64,000 nt of DNA, from positions 806,001-870,000 of the forward strand of contig CAWIEX010000012.1 in NCBI GenBank assembly GCA_963835295.1. Direction: 5' to 3'. Positions within the stretch are counted from its first letter, which is position 1. Each line of letters opens with the position of its first letter. This DNA comes from JAOPZW01 sp963835295 (GTDB lineage: Bacteria; Actinomycetota; Thermoleophilia; Solirubrobacterales; Solirubrobacteraceae). Below are positions 54,092 through 63,634 of the stretch, piece after piece. A program made the translations under genes and the position numbers. Below the pieces are notes generated by a model. The model had not been told where the DNA came from, searched no databases, and was given only the letters and a program-made list of their open reading frames with translations.

Positions 54092-54850
54092 AGCTCTGGC
54101 GCCGCACGCTGGCCTCGACACCAGCGCTGGCCTAATCGCGGGCGCCGCCACAACACGGGCTGGCCGCCACGCGCCCAAGCGCCGCGTCGCGCTCACGCGC
54201 CGAGCGACCTTTGAGCGACAGCCTCCATGCGAAGCGACCGCGCCCCGTCGCGCGGCGCGAGACGCTCGGTCGTCGTCCATTCCGGTCGTCCGACGGTCGA
54301 CTGCGAGGCGCTCGCAACCAGGCGATAGGAGCAGTCCACCCCGGGGCTTCGCCGGTACCGGGATGTACCCTGCGGACGTGGCCGTGGCGCTCGACCGCCT
54401 CGCGACCGTCGGGTAGGGCGCGAAGGCAGAGGTGGCGTGGGGGCGACCGTCGACGGCTGACCGCGGCGCACTGGCCCCCCGGGCGAGCGTCGTCACCACC
54501 TCTACAGCTTGTATCCATGCGAAACCGGCAGCCGTCGATGCTTGGCCCCGCACCGCTTTGCAGGCGAAAGCAGCAGCGCGCGAGCGACGGCAGCGCACGA
54601 CGACGCGAGTGTCGAGTCGCATGGAGAGCGCAAGCGCCGAGGGGGCGACGGCTCGTGTTGGTTCCCTTCGCATTGGCCGCGGGTGCTCATGCGCCCGCTC
54701 AGCCGGCGGTTGAGCTAGTCGATCTTGCCCCGTCTCCCGTGTCCGGAGCGAGCCGCGCACGACCGCCACCTCGACTTTGGATGCCGAAGACCTTCACTGC
54801 CCGCGCCTCGCTGCGCGCTGTCGAGTCGCTCGTTGAGTGAATCGAGTGGC
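54092..54850. other. No gene seen
   Basis: About 760 bases between the IS110 copy and the PhyH gene. Only Arg/Ser-rich frames; it probably includes the downstream end of the IS110 element. Confidence 0.5.
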
Positions 54851-55765
54851 TCAGCCGGCTGGTCGAGTCGGCGTGGTGAAGCGCGGGTGCGCATGCGGCA
54901 GGTGGGTCTGGCCGCGCGCGAGGATGTGCCGGCCGTTGGCCATCGCGTCGCCGTGGAGCGGCTCGTCGTCCCAGGGGACGTAGGAGCGCGCGTTGCAGTA
55001 GTGCGCGACGAACGAGCGGCGGGAGCGCGTGGCGCTGCGGTTGGTATGCGAGCGGTGCAGCACCCGGCCACCGAAGAAGATCACGTCGCCGGACTCCATT
55101 GGGGCGGCCACCTCGCGCCGGGCGTATTTGGCTGCCACGCGAGCGAGGTCGTTGCGGCGCTCATCGGGATCGTCGGCCCCGGCGATCGCCGGGATGTCGG
55201 CGAGCAGGCGGTCGCCGCCGTGGCCGGCGCGCTCGTCGATGTCGGGGTAGACGGGCTCGTGCTGGGAGCCCGCGGTGATCCGCAGGCAGCCGTTCTCCTC
55301 GTCGGCGCGGTCGAGCGCGAGCCAGGCGCCGATCAGTGTGTCGGGCTGGGTGAGGATGTGGAATGAGTCTTGGTGATACCCCTGCCCGCCCGCGCCTGGG
55401 CGCTTGACGAACAGCATCGTCTGCAGGGCCAGCACGTCCGGTCCGACCAGCGCCTGGACGACGTCGAGCACGCGCGGGTGCAGCATGAAGCGCTCGTGGA
55501 TCTCCAGCCGGCGGTGCAGCATGTGGATGCGCAGCAGGTGCTCGAGCCGCGTGTCGGCCGTCTTGTTGTCAGACCCGAAGGCGGACGCTCCGGGGATCTC
55601 GACGCGGCCGGCCAGCAGATCGTCGATGTGGTCGAGGAACTCCTGCACTTCGTCGCGCGTCACGAGGCCGCGGACGATCAGATGGCCCTCGGCGCGGAAG
55701 CGAACGTACTCGTCGACGGTCACGGGACGATTCGCGGAAGCCGCTGGGGCGCTGATTGATGTCAT
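54851..55765 (-). CDS. Phytanoyl-CoA dioxygenase (PhyH)-family enzyme
   Basis: 304 residues; Fe(II)/2-oxoglutarate oxygenase. Iron ligands: His and Asp in GYHQDSFHI and the later His in GRVLHRSHTNRSATRSRRSF with the 2-oxoglutarate Arg after it. VDEYVRFRAEGHLIVRGLVT is the standard start. ALQTMLFVKRPGAG also fits. Substrate unknown. Divergent from an AraC regulator, the likely controller. Confidence 0.9.
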   Translation of the reverse strand: MTSISAPAASANRPVTVDEYVRFRAEGHLIVRGLVTRDEVQEFLDHIDDLLAGRVEIPGASAFGSDNKTADTRLEHLLRIHMLHRRLEIHERFMLHPRVLDVVQALVGPDVLALQTMLFVKRPGAGGQGYHQDSFHILTQPDTLIGAWLALDRADEENGCLRITAGSQHEPVYPDIDERAGHGGDRLLADIPAIAGADDPDERRNDLARVAAKYARREVAAPMESGDVIFFGGRVLHRSHTNRSATRSRRSFVAHYCNARSYVPWDDEPLHGDAMANGRHILARGQTHLPHAHPRFTTPTRPAG

Positions 55766-55808
55766 GCTCTCAGAATGAGCCGTAGCGACGGGCCGCGCAA
55801 CGGCTGGA

Positions 55809-56663
55809 GTGCGCGTGATCTTGTCCCTGATTGATGTAGAGATGCAGCTGCGGCCGGCGCGCGTCAGCGTCGGGATGGTCACGTATCCGCCCGGCGGGAC
55901 GCTCGGGCCGCGCACGCAGGCCGACCTCCAGCTGGTGCTGATCCACGCGGGCTCGGCGCAGGTCTGGATCGACGACGCCCCGCACCGGCTCACCGCCGGG
56001 CAGGTCGGGCTGCTGCTGCCCGGCCACCGCGAACGGTTCGAGTTCGACGCCCACGTGGCAACGCGCCACTCGTGGCTACAGGCCGAGGTGCCAGCGCTGC
56101 CACGCATGGTCCACGAGCGGCTCGCCGCGCTGCCGGCCGTACTCCCGCTCTCGCCCTCGCTTGAGGCGCTCGCGCGCGAAGCGGTGAGCACTGCCGCCAC
56201 CGCGCTGCCGACGTCCCCGTCTCTCCTGGCGCACCTCGCCGCCGCCGCGCTGTGGCGCTATGTCGGCGAGGCCGAACGGCAGGCGCCCGAGCGCGCGCGT
56301 CCCGTCGAGGACGCAGAGCGCTGCATCCACGCCAACCTGCACGACCCAGCGCTGACACTCGACCGCATCGCACACTCCGCGCACGTCAGCCCCGCCCACC
56401 TGGTACGCAGCTTCCGCACGGCGCGCGGGTGCACCCCCATGGCCTATCTCTGGCAGCGGCGGGTCGCGGTCGGCGTGGACCTGCTCGTCAACACGGGCCT
56501 GCCGGTGGCGACCGTCGCCGAGCGCTGCGGCTTCAAGACCGTCCATCACTTCTCGCGCCGCGTCAAGGCGGTCGGCGGGCTGCCGCCCGGCGCGCTGCGC
56601 CGGGCGCGCTGGGACGCAGCTAGTGTCAACCCCCTCGCCGACCGCCCCGGCCGGCGGCTCTAG
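55809..56663 (+). CDS. AraC-family transcriptional regulator with cupin sensor
   Basis: 284 residues. N-terminal cupin (LVLIHAGSAQVWIDDAPHRL, TAGQVGLLLPGHRERFEFDA), C-terminal AraC double HTH (HANLHDPALTLDRIAHSAHV, SPAHLVRSFRTARGCTPMAY, VATVAERCGFKTVHHFSRRV). GTG at 55809, 43 bases from the divergent PhyH start. Its target is most likely PhyH. Confidence 0.92.
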   Translation: MRVILSLIDVEMQLRPARVSVGMVTYPPGGTLGPRTQADLQLVLIHAGSAQVWIDDAPHRLTAGQVGLLLPGHRERFEFDAHVATRHSWLQAEVPALPRMVHERLAALPAVLPLSPSLEALAREAVSTAATALPTSPSLLAHLAAAALWRYVGEAERQAPERARPVEDAERCIHANLHDPALTLDRIAHSAHVSPAHLVRSFRTARGCTPMAYLWQRRVAVGVDLLVNTGLPVATVAERCGFKTVHHFSRRVKAVGGLPPGALRRARWDAASVNPLADRPGRRL

Positions 56664-56946
56664 GAGCATCGCGGCTTTGCCTGCACCGCACCCGGCTCGA
56701 TCGACCTGAGCATGACGTTCTAACAGTGACGGACCATCGCAGCGAGGCAGACGCGGCACTGCGCTACACGGTCATGCCGTTCTTGCGAGGCTCAGTGCGC
56801 GGAGACGTTGCTCCGTTCAGACGCGTGAGCGGTAGCGGCGTGTGAGCCCCGCCCCCCTCGTCGCCGCGATTGCCACGCGAGGCGGCCGCGGTTAGGATCG
56901 CGACGCGCCGGGCGCTCGTCCGGCCCGACCTTAGGGGGATGTGGGA

Positions 56947-57797
56947 ATGCTGCTGCGTGTGAGCAAGGCGCGTGTGGCGGGCGCGGGAGCGCTCCTGGCG
57001 CTCGGAGCAGTCGGCGCCGGGCTGGCGACGGCGCAGTCCTCGGCGCCCACGGTGACGGTGCATGCGTCGCCGACGGCGGTGTCCATCGACGCCACTGGGC
57101 CCTGCCCGCCGGGCCCACGAGGTTCGATTTCGTGCGGCCGGCGGCCAAGACGACGCTCGACGCCTACGTCTTCGTGCTCGTGCCCGGGGTGTCGATCGAC
57201 CAGTTGGCGCAGACGCTGCGGCGTGAGGACAACACGGAAAGGGACTCCTCGCTCGGGCTCGTCTCGATCCAGGCGAGCATCACCCTGACGCCGGGCGACA
57301 CCAAGCAGGCCGTGACCTTCAACGTCAAGCCCGGGCTGACGTACTACATCGCCGTCGAGCAGGAGGTCGAGAAGGGCGCGGTGCCGCGCGCGTTCGGGTC
57401 GTTCACCTCCGGCGGGACCGCCGGGGGCGCGGCGGCGCCCGCGGCGACGGCCACCGTTCGGTTGCAGGGCCTCCGGTTCCGCGGCGCGTCGACGCTGCCG
57501 CAGAACGGCGTGGTGCGCTTCGAGAACCGCGACGGCGTCGCGCACTTCGCGCTGGCCTTTCCCCTGCGCAAGGGCGCGACCAGCGCGAAGCTCGGCAAGG
57601 CGCTGGCGAGCAGCAACGAGTCGGCGTTCGGCAAGCTCGTCGCCGGCAACCCCTACATGGCCCAGAACATCATCAGCGGCGGCGACACCACCGACTACCA
57701 GGAGGTGTCGTTCGCGAAGAAGGGCAAGTACGCGCTGGTGTGCTTCATCGAGGGGCACGAACGGCTCGGGATGTACCGCATCGTCACCGTGAAGTAG
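56947..57797 (+). pseudogene. Exported cupredoxin-like protein with one frameshift
   Basis: Frame 1: ATG at 56947 after GGGGG, signal segment ARVAGAGALLALGAVGAGLA, then VTVHASPTAVSIDATGP. The frame shifts near 57105 in CCC and continues as RFDFVRPAAKTTLDAYVFVL, LGLVSIQASITLTPGDTKQA and the second domain with LRFRGASTLPQNGVVRFENR, QEVSFAKKGKYALVCFIEGH (a Cys typical of blue-copper-like domains) and ERLGMYRIVTVK. One missing C restores a single protein of about 283 residues. Confidence 0.75.
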
Positions 57798-58597
57798 CCG
57801 TCTCGTCGGCGAAGTTGGCCTGCAGGTCGACGCCGGGCTGCCGGCTTGGCGCGAGCAGCGGGTTCACGTCAGCCTGGTTGCGGTCGTCTCCGCCGCGGCG
57901 CCCCGGACGGCCGCAAGGGACGAAACGAAGTACTCGGCCTAACCCCAAGCACGCGAGCCGCCTCGCTTTCGCCTTCGACGACGGCAGCACACCCCAGGTG
58001 GCGCTCCACGCAAGCTCGTTTGACGGCGCGGGCGCACGTGCCGTGGCTCACCCGGCCCTTCCGGCGATTCGCGCAACAACCCATGTAGACGGCAAGGCGA
58101 TCGGGTCGTCGCGCAGGGCTCGACGGGGCGCCGGTTGCCGGTTGAGGGCGACCATTGGCGTCTCCGGCAGGACGCCGATGTCGAGCAGCCGGATTGCCTG
58201 GGGGCGGGGGTCGGCGGCCCGTCGTTGTCTCACCGGGGCGCATGCCCGGTTGGACGCCGCGGTGGGGGAGGGGTTCGCTCGGGCACACCGTGACGATCAC
58301 GAGACGTTCGACGGTGGCCGCCGGTTGGCGCTCGCTTTCGCCCGCGGTTGCGGTCGTCGGCGCGCGCCCGGGAGAGCAGCGGCGCAGCGGCCCGCGGCGC
58401 GTTCCAGCTACTGCGCAGATCGTCCAAGGCGGTAGCGCTTGGCCTCCGTCGCGACTTCGCCTGCCGCTCTGGTTGGCACCCGCCCAGTTCCACGGCTGCG
58501 GCGGTCGGTGCGATCTCTTCGGTCCAGGCGCACCCGGCGGCTGCCTCGTGTGAGAGACTGGGTCCACGCTTTGGGTTCTCCGTTTCTCCGCCCCACG
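57798..58597. other. No intact gene; contains remnant copy C
   Basis: Between the cupredoxin gene and the IS256 end. Only the remnant at 58075-58380 is recognisable. Confidence 0.5.
58075..58380 (-). repeat. Dispersed remnant, copy C
   Basis: Starts with CCCATGTAGACGGCAAGGCG and shares this block with copy B (30781) and the second half (GTGGGGGAGGGGTTCG, TTTCGCCCGCGGTTGCG) with copy A (29620-29740). Minus-strand peptide RDDPIALPSTWVVARIAGR matches RDDPIALPSTWVIARIATR of copy B. Confidence 0.6.
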
Positions 58598-58659
58598 CGC
58601 GTAGCGGAGGATGTCCGGATCGTCGTGGAACTTCGGCGGCGATCCTTGGGCGTTGATGC

Positions 58660-59139
58660 TCAGACGGTAATGGGCTCGGGGATCTCCTTGGGGTTGGGGT
58701 TCTTGGGGGCGACGAGGATGGCGTGACGCTCGATGGCGATGACGAGCTTGGCGAGGTCGCGGTAGCCGATGATCCGTCGGAACTGCTGCTCGGCGACGAG
58801 CATGCCGGCGGCGGTCCAGCGCTTGCGCATGTCGCCGTCCTGCCAGCGCTTCACGTTGCGCTGGGTGTAGCGGACGATCTCGATCATCGACTCGCAGGGG
58901 TTCGTCGAGCACAGCGTCGTGGCGAGCTTGCCGGTGATCCCGAGCCGCATCAGCGTCAGCGTGTCGTCCATGCCTTCGCGCAGCGAGCCCGCGGCGTCGG
59001 GCCACGTGCGGTCGAGCTCTGAGGCGAGCAACTCGAGCCGCTGGCGGGCGAGCTCAGGGTCGGTCAGCGACCACGCCGCCCTGATCGGGGTGCGAACCGT
59101 CGGCCGGTCACGCTCGGGGAGCAGGTCGGTGACGTTGCG
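58660..59139 (-). pseudogene. IS256-family transposase, C-terminal part
   Basis: About 159 codons from RNVTDLLPERDRPTVRTPIR to the end EIPEPITV, with DPELARQRLELLASELDRTW, GMDDTLTLMRLGITGKLATT and RYTQRNVKRWQDGDMRKRWT. It continues the N-terminal part that ends HRCHRHKE at 60448; the joined protein (HKERNV) is about 440 residues. Non-functional as interrupted. Confidence 0.88.
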
Positions 59140-59140
59140 C

Positions 59141-59332
59141 TCTCTTTGAAGAAGGGGGGTGTCGTCAAGGCGTTGTCGGTCGGGCGCGTCCTTTCGGGTC
59201 GCGGTTCGGTGGTCGCTCAGTTCTCTTTCGGCGCTTGGCTTCGCACACCGTGTCGGTCGGAGCTGTCCCGGCTGCTCAATTCCTTGTGGGCCGTTCAGTC
59301 GGCCAGAACGCAACTGGAGTTCGCCGGGACAG
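59141..59332 (-). ncRNA. Candidate bridge RNA at the IS110 3' end
   Basis: Transcribed on the minus strand, the segment starts with CTGTCCCGGC (59332-59323) and can pair with GCCGGGACAG (59272-59263), a 10-bp stem that overlaps the transposase stop. The enclosed loop has GTTGCG on its 5' side (59314-59309) and CCACAAGGAAT on its 3' side (59289-59279). These equal the left target half and the complement of the right target half. Further on, AAAGAGA (59228-59222) repeats the element terminus at 59147-59141. Inferred from sequence; no transcript data. Confidence 0.6.
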
Positions 59333-60380
59333 GAGCTGCCGCGCCGCGCGGGCGCGAAGGGGTGAAGGGCTGCTGCAGCGCGAGGACGTGCCAGCTCGCG
59401 ATGAGGACCTTGCGCGCCACGGCGGCCTTGGCCGGGTTGCCCTTCCCGCCGCAGCGCGCCTTGACATCGAGGTAGAGCTGATGCCAGGGGTTGTTCGGAC
59501 GCCACGCCTGCTGCGCGGCCTCGATAGCGGCCCAGCGCAGCATCGTCGAGCCGGACTTCGACAGCTTGCCGGTGCGCGACTTCTCGCCGGACTGGTAGAC
59601 GCGTGGCGTCAGCCCGGAGTAGCCGACGAGCTTGCGCGCCGACGCGAACCGCGCGATGTCGCCGATCTCACTGGCGATCGTCAGGCCCAGCAGGTCGCCG
59701 ATCCCCGGGACCGTGACCAGCAGCGCGACGCGCTCGTCAGCGCGTGCGATCGGTCGCAGCTCCTGCTCGATCGGGATCAGGCGCTCGTCGAGCACCCGCA
59801 CGATCGCGACCGTCTCGCCGACCGAACGACGCCAGACCTCGGGGACGCCGCGCTCGGCCAGCAGCTCCAGAGCGTCGGGCTCGCGCAGCCGGTCGAAGGC
59901 GAGCTTGACCCCGAACTGGCTGAGCACGCCGTGAGCGCGGTTCATCGCCGAGGTCCGCAGCCGGATCACGTGCATCCGGCGCCCCAGGCGCTCCTTGAGC
60001 TCACGGTCGGCGAACGTCGCGACATACACCTGCGGCACCAGGTCACGCCGCGCCAGCTCGGCCAGGACCCGGGCGTCGAGCTTGTCGGTCTTGGCCGCCA
60101 GCGACCCGACCGCCTTGGCCTTGCGCGCGTCGGCGATCTGCACGGTCCAGCCGCCGGCCCGCAACCGGTCGCGGACCCATGCCGCGCCGCTCATCATCTC
60201 CATGCACGCCAGCGCCTCGCCATGCACGCCAGCGCCTCGGGCCAAGTGGCCCACCAGGCGCGCGAGGCCGTCTTCGTCTGCCGGCGTCCAGCCCTCGTCG
60301 ATCACGGCGCCCGCCGGCGTGACGGCACACCATCGCGCGCGCCTCGTGGCCCAGTCGATCCCAACGAACTGCTGCATCAC
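59295..60380 (-). CDS. IS110-family transposase, third copy
   Basis: 361 residues. MMQQFVGIDWATRRARWCAV (DEDD start), KTDKLDARVLAELARRDLVP, then TVPGIGDLLGLTIASEIGDI, ARKLVGYSGLTPRVYQSGEK and KSGSTMLRWAAIEAAQQAWR with the Ser. Complete ATG-TGA frame. Its 3' end overlaps a hairpin (59263-59332). Confidence 0.93.
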   Translation of the reverse strand: MMQQFVGIDWATRRARWCAVTPAGAVIDEGWTPADEDGLARLVGHLARGAGVHGEALACMEMMSGAAWVRDRLRAGGWTVQIADARKAKAVGSLAAKTDKLDARVLAELARRDLVPQVYVATFADRELKERLGRRMHVIRLRTSAMNRAHGVLSQFGVKLAFDRLREPDALELLAERGVPEVWRRSVGETVAIVRVLDERLIPIEQELRPIARADERVALLVTVPGIGDLLGLTIASEIGDIARFASARKLVGYSGLTPRVYQSGEKSRTGKLSKSGSTMLRWAAIEAAQQAWRPNNPWHQLYLDVKARCGGKGNPAKAAVARKVLIASWHVLALQQPFTPSRPRGAAAPVPANSSCVLAD

Positions 60381-60447
60381 GGCTCTCCTCTCGGACGGGA
60401 ACGTCCTCGAGGCTGCTCCCGGCCGCGGACGTCACCGCTTCATGACA

Positions 60448-61287
60448 TTCCTTGTGGCGATGGCAGCGATGCACCAGCGCGTGCTCGCCGAAGACGTCCT
60501 TGATCGCGCGCCTGAGCGCCTTGCCGCCGTCGATGACGAACAGGATCGCTTGCTCGCAGTCCAGGCCGCGGTCGACGAGACCGGCCAGCAGCGCGCGGGC
60601 CAGCGTGGCGTTCTCGGTGCTGCCCTCCCAGAGCCCGAGCGGGATCTTGACGCCCTCGGTGGTGATGCCGAGCGCGACGACGTGGGTGCGATCGGCGATC
60701 TCCAGGCCGTCGAGCATCATCACCGCCAGGCGCACGTCGTCCAGCCGACGTGTCATCAGCTCCGACAGCGCGGTGCGCGTGCGCTCGATGAACATGTCCG
60801 AGACCGCGGTCTTGCCCGTCGCGGCGGATGCCTGCACGACCTCCTCGCCGACGGGCTCGCCGACGTCGGCGAAGCGCCGGGTCGAGACGCCCGCGAGCAT
60901 CCGGTCCATCACCGCCCGCGTCAGCGGATCGCGGTCAGCGAAGTACTCGTAGCTCTCCACGGGCAGCTCGCGCTCGGCGTCGGCCGTGCGCATTCGCGGG
61001 CGACGGACCCCCACGCGACGGCCGCCCAAGGTCATCGACCCGTTCTCGTGGCCATGGCGCACCGCTGCGCGGTCGGGGTTGCGCTTGCCCTTGGGGCCGA
61101 CGACCTCGTCGACCTCGAGCTCCATCAGCTCGTGAACGACGCCGAGCCCAACACCCACGCTGAGCGCGAGCAACCCCTCCCTCGCCGCCCCGACGAGCTC
61201 ACCGAGCGCCTCCTGGATTCGCGCTGGGAGCGGACACTCCGACGCCTCCAGGTCGGTGACGACCCCGGTGACCGGTACCTTCTTCAT
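60448..61287 (-). pseudogene. IS256-family transposase, N-terminal part
   Basis: 280 codons: MKKVPVTGVVTDLEASECPL, LELEVDEVVGPKGKRNPDRA, RHGHENGSMTLGGRRVGVRR, YEYFADRDPLTRAVMDRMLA and AVMMLDGLEIADRTHVVALG (catalytic DG motif), FVIDGGKALRRAIKDVFGEH (second catalytic Asp). Ends HRCHRHKE at the IS110 junction. Confidence 0.9.
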
Positions 61288-61487
61288 GGCGGTTCCTCCT
61301 GTCCTCTCGGACTTGGTTAGCGCCCCGAACGCTCCTCAACGGAGCGGACAGGGCAGGAGAACCGCCGTTCAAAGTTCTACGAGATCGCGGACAACCTCGC
61401 GTAGCGTCTTCTGAGGAGCGAGAGAGGGGGGCCGCGTGCCCTCACTGGAACCCACCGTCGGCCGCCGAGCTGTACCGCGCTGAGCAG

Positions 61488-62183
61488 TTGGCCGTCGAGG
61501 CTCGCACGCAGCGTCGCACGGCCTTGGTCGCGCTTCGTGGCGAACTGGACCTTGTCACGGTCTCGAAGGTCGCCGAGGTGCTTGACGCCCTGGACCTGGA
61601 AGCCGACGGCGTGCGCCACGTCGTGTTGGACCTGCGCGGCCTCACGTTCATGGACCTGATCGGGTTGCACGAACTGGTCCGGCAGAACGAGCACGCCCGC
61701 GCCAACCGGCACAACCTCGCCGTGGTGCGCGGCACCGACGCCATAGACCGGGTGCTGGAGCTGACCGGCGTCGAGGAGCAACTCGTCCTCGTCGACGACC
61801 CCGACGACCTCGTACCTCCATCCTCCCCAACGCACGCCGCGCCGCGCCGGCTCGAGGCAGCGCCGTTCGACATCACGGTGACTCACACGCCCGGACGAGC
61901 GGCCCTGACCCTGGTGGGCGCGCTCGACCTGGCGACCACCCCTCAGCTGAATCAGTACCTGACAACGCTCGCGCGAACCCACAAGGGGCTCGTGGTCATC
62001 GACCTGCGGCAGCTGACGTTCCTGGACTCAACCGGCGTCACGGCGCTGGTCGCAGCCGACAGCTACGCCCGGCGTGACGGGTGGAATCTCGCGATCGTCA
62101 AAGGGCCGCCGCAGGTCCACCGCGTCCTTGAGATCTGCGGCTTGACCGAAGTGCTGCCACTCGCAGACGAGGCGCTTGGCTAG
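61488..62183 (+). CDS. Tandem STAS-domain protein (anti-anti-sigma type)
   Basis: 231 residues with two STAS domains. First: VVLDLRGLTFMDLIGLHELV; second: VVIDLRQLTFLDSTGVTALV. The second keeps the Ser of DSTG that anti-sigma kinases phosphorylate, the first has Leu there (DLIG) and cannot be phosphorylated at that site. TTG at 61488 is the first usable start. STAS proteins free SigB/SigF-type factors; the sigma factor at 15901 is of that class but distant, so a link is only inferred. Confidence 0.88.
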   Translation: MAVEARTQRRTALVALRGELDLVTVSKVAEVLDALDLEADGVRHVVLDLRGLTFMDLIGLHELVRQNEHARANRHNLAVVRGTDAIDRVLELTGVEEQLVLVDDPDDLVPPSSPTHAAPRRLEAAPFDITVTHTPGRAALTLVGALDLATTPQLNQYLTTLARTHKGLVVIDLRQLTFLDSTGVTALVAADSYARRDGWNLAIVKGPPQVHRVLEICGLTEVLPLADEALG

Positions 62184-62520
62184 AAGAACGTTTGCGGCTA
62201 CATCCCAGCGAGCGACGACCCTGGACGAGCCGTTGCGCTTTCCATGCGCCTCGACACTCTCGTCACCATGAGGCGCGGTCGCTCACGCGCTACTGCTTGC
62301 GGCCTGGATCCGGTCGTTGCGCGCAACGCGCCTCGCGCACCCTCTCAGGACGACGGACGGACGTCTCAGACGATCTTCGGGAGACGCCCGCCCGGAGCCG
62401 CGAGGACGAGCCCTCGGTCAGGAGTTCTCAGAGGCGCCGAAGACGGAGCGTGCCGAACCTCACGGAACCTCCCGGCGATGCGGGCCCGGCCACCGCGGCG
62501 CTGACCGCCAGCGTTCATGG

Positions 62521-62660
62521 TCTGCCGCCATCGCGCCACGCCCCTCATTTCAGGATCGAGCAGCGCCTCCTCGGCGGCGAAGCCGTCGAGCACCACCGGC
62601 ATGCGGTCGTGGACGAACGCGACGTCGGTCTTGGCCGACGTGGTTCGCCAGGTGACATGT
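62521..62660 (-). pseudogene. SRAP (HMCES/YedK)-like fragment
   Basis: About 45 codons: TWRTTSAKTDVAFVHDRMPV, VLDGFAAEEALLDPEM. VAFVHDRMPVVL matches the conserved C-terminal HDRMP block of SRAP domain proteins (histidine needed for the cysteine-DNA crosslink). The N-terminal Cys part is missing. Confidence 0.6.
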
Positions 62661-62989
62661 GTTGGATAGCGACTTAGGCCGAGGGGTAGCGCACTTGGTG
62701 TCCCGAGGGATTCGGGTTCGGCGCTACATATCCCCCGCCCCCCAATCCCTCCCCAGCGCGTCCGGCCACCACACCGGGCGCGTTTCGTTTGCGGCGGCTT
62801 CGTGGTCGAGGACGCGCCGCCCGCCTTCGATCCGCGAACTGCGGTTCTTCTGGCCGGCGGTATCACCGACCCGTCGTCAGCCACATCTTGTGGGAAGGAT
62901 CGAAAGTGCCGCCGATCCCGCAATCGCGCGACGGCGGCGGCACTCCCGAGCGAGGGTCAAGAAGAGGTTGATTGTTCGGGCGAGTCAGT

Positions 62990-63240
62990 CGCGGTATTCG
63001 AAGGCGCCGTCGTCCAGCGGAGGTTGTGACGCGATGGCCGAGGATGTCGATCCTGTTTGCGCTCGCGGGGTTGCCGTTGTCAACAGCTGGGCTGGTTGCG
63101 TCCAGGATCCGGAAGTCGTTGTCGCGGTTCGTCCGTCGCGTGCCGTGAGGGTCATAGAACCGCGGATCGGCGTTCAAGCCGGTCGGCTCGTCGGAGAGGA
63201 TTTGCCGCCCCACGTGAGGTTGTAGCGCTGCGGTGCCTCG
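62990..63240 (-). pseudogene. C-terminal fragment of a parallel beta-helix, exported-type protein
   Basis: YNLTWGG in one frame, then ILSDEPTGLNADPRFYDPHG, DNDFRILDATSPAVDNGNPA and NRIDILGHR in another: the usual end of polymorphic-outer-protein or choice-of-anchor beta-helix proteins (DPRFxDP...SPAVDxGNPA...DILG). One missing G in a GGGG run near 63205 joins the frames. Confidence 0.6.
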
Positions 63241-63634
63241 GGTTCGTGGTCGCGTCGTGATACCACGGCTGGGTGTGACTGCCGGGCGCAGCGTAGAAGA
63301 TGGTCCAAGTCGATGGTGCCGGTAGCGTCATGGCCTCCGGTGCGACCGAGGGAGGGGGGAGCGGGGGTCACATCCCGCAGCGTTCACCTTCCGGTCGCCC
63401 ATGGCCCTGGCGGACGATGGGTCGCTGGCCGACGGAGAGGACCTGCGGCGGACCTGCGAGCGGCGTGGGGGGTCACGGCGGACCGCAGGGAGTGGTCACG
63501 TACTGCACGATCGGCAACCGCGCCAGCCAGGTCGCCTTGCGCTCACGCAGGATCTGAGCATCCCCGACGCGGGCCTTCTACGGCTCCTGATCCGGATGGG
63601 GCAGCCGGCGACACCCCGGTCGAGACCGGACCGC

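Larger units (their letters stand above)
59137..60450. mobile_element. IS110-family insertion inside the IS256 transposase
   Basis: Lies between target halves GTTGCG (59134-59139) and CCTTGTGG (60450-60457). The element has a short 5' end (about 60 bases) and a 150-base 3' non-coding end (59140-59294), the arrangement of IS1111-like members. Confidence 0.8.
58598..61408. mobile_element. IS256-family element carrying a nested IS110
   Basis: Related terminal inverted repeats: GTAGCGGAGGATGTCCG on the left (58601) and, read inward from the right, CTACGCGAGGTTGTCCGCG (61404 downwards), continuing with GTGGAACTT versus GTAGAACTT. The transposase is split by an IS110 at about 59140-60448. Confidence 0.85.
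62184..63634. other. Gene-poor region with fragments only
   Basis: 1.45 kb; fragments of a SRAP-like protein and a beta-helix protein (listed) and no complete gene. Confidence 0.6.

Noticed and set aside
59137..59294. 3' region of the third IS110 read as a short plus-strand gene
   Set aside because: The frame is short, without motifs, and the hairpin with target matches explains the sequence better.
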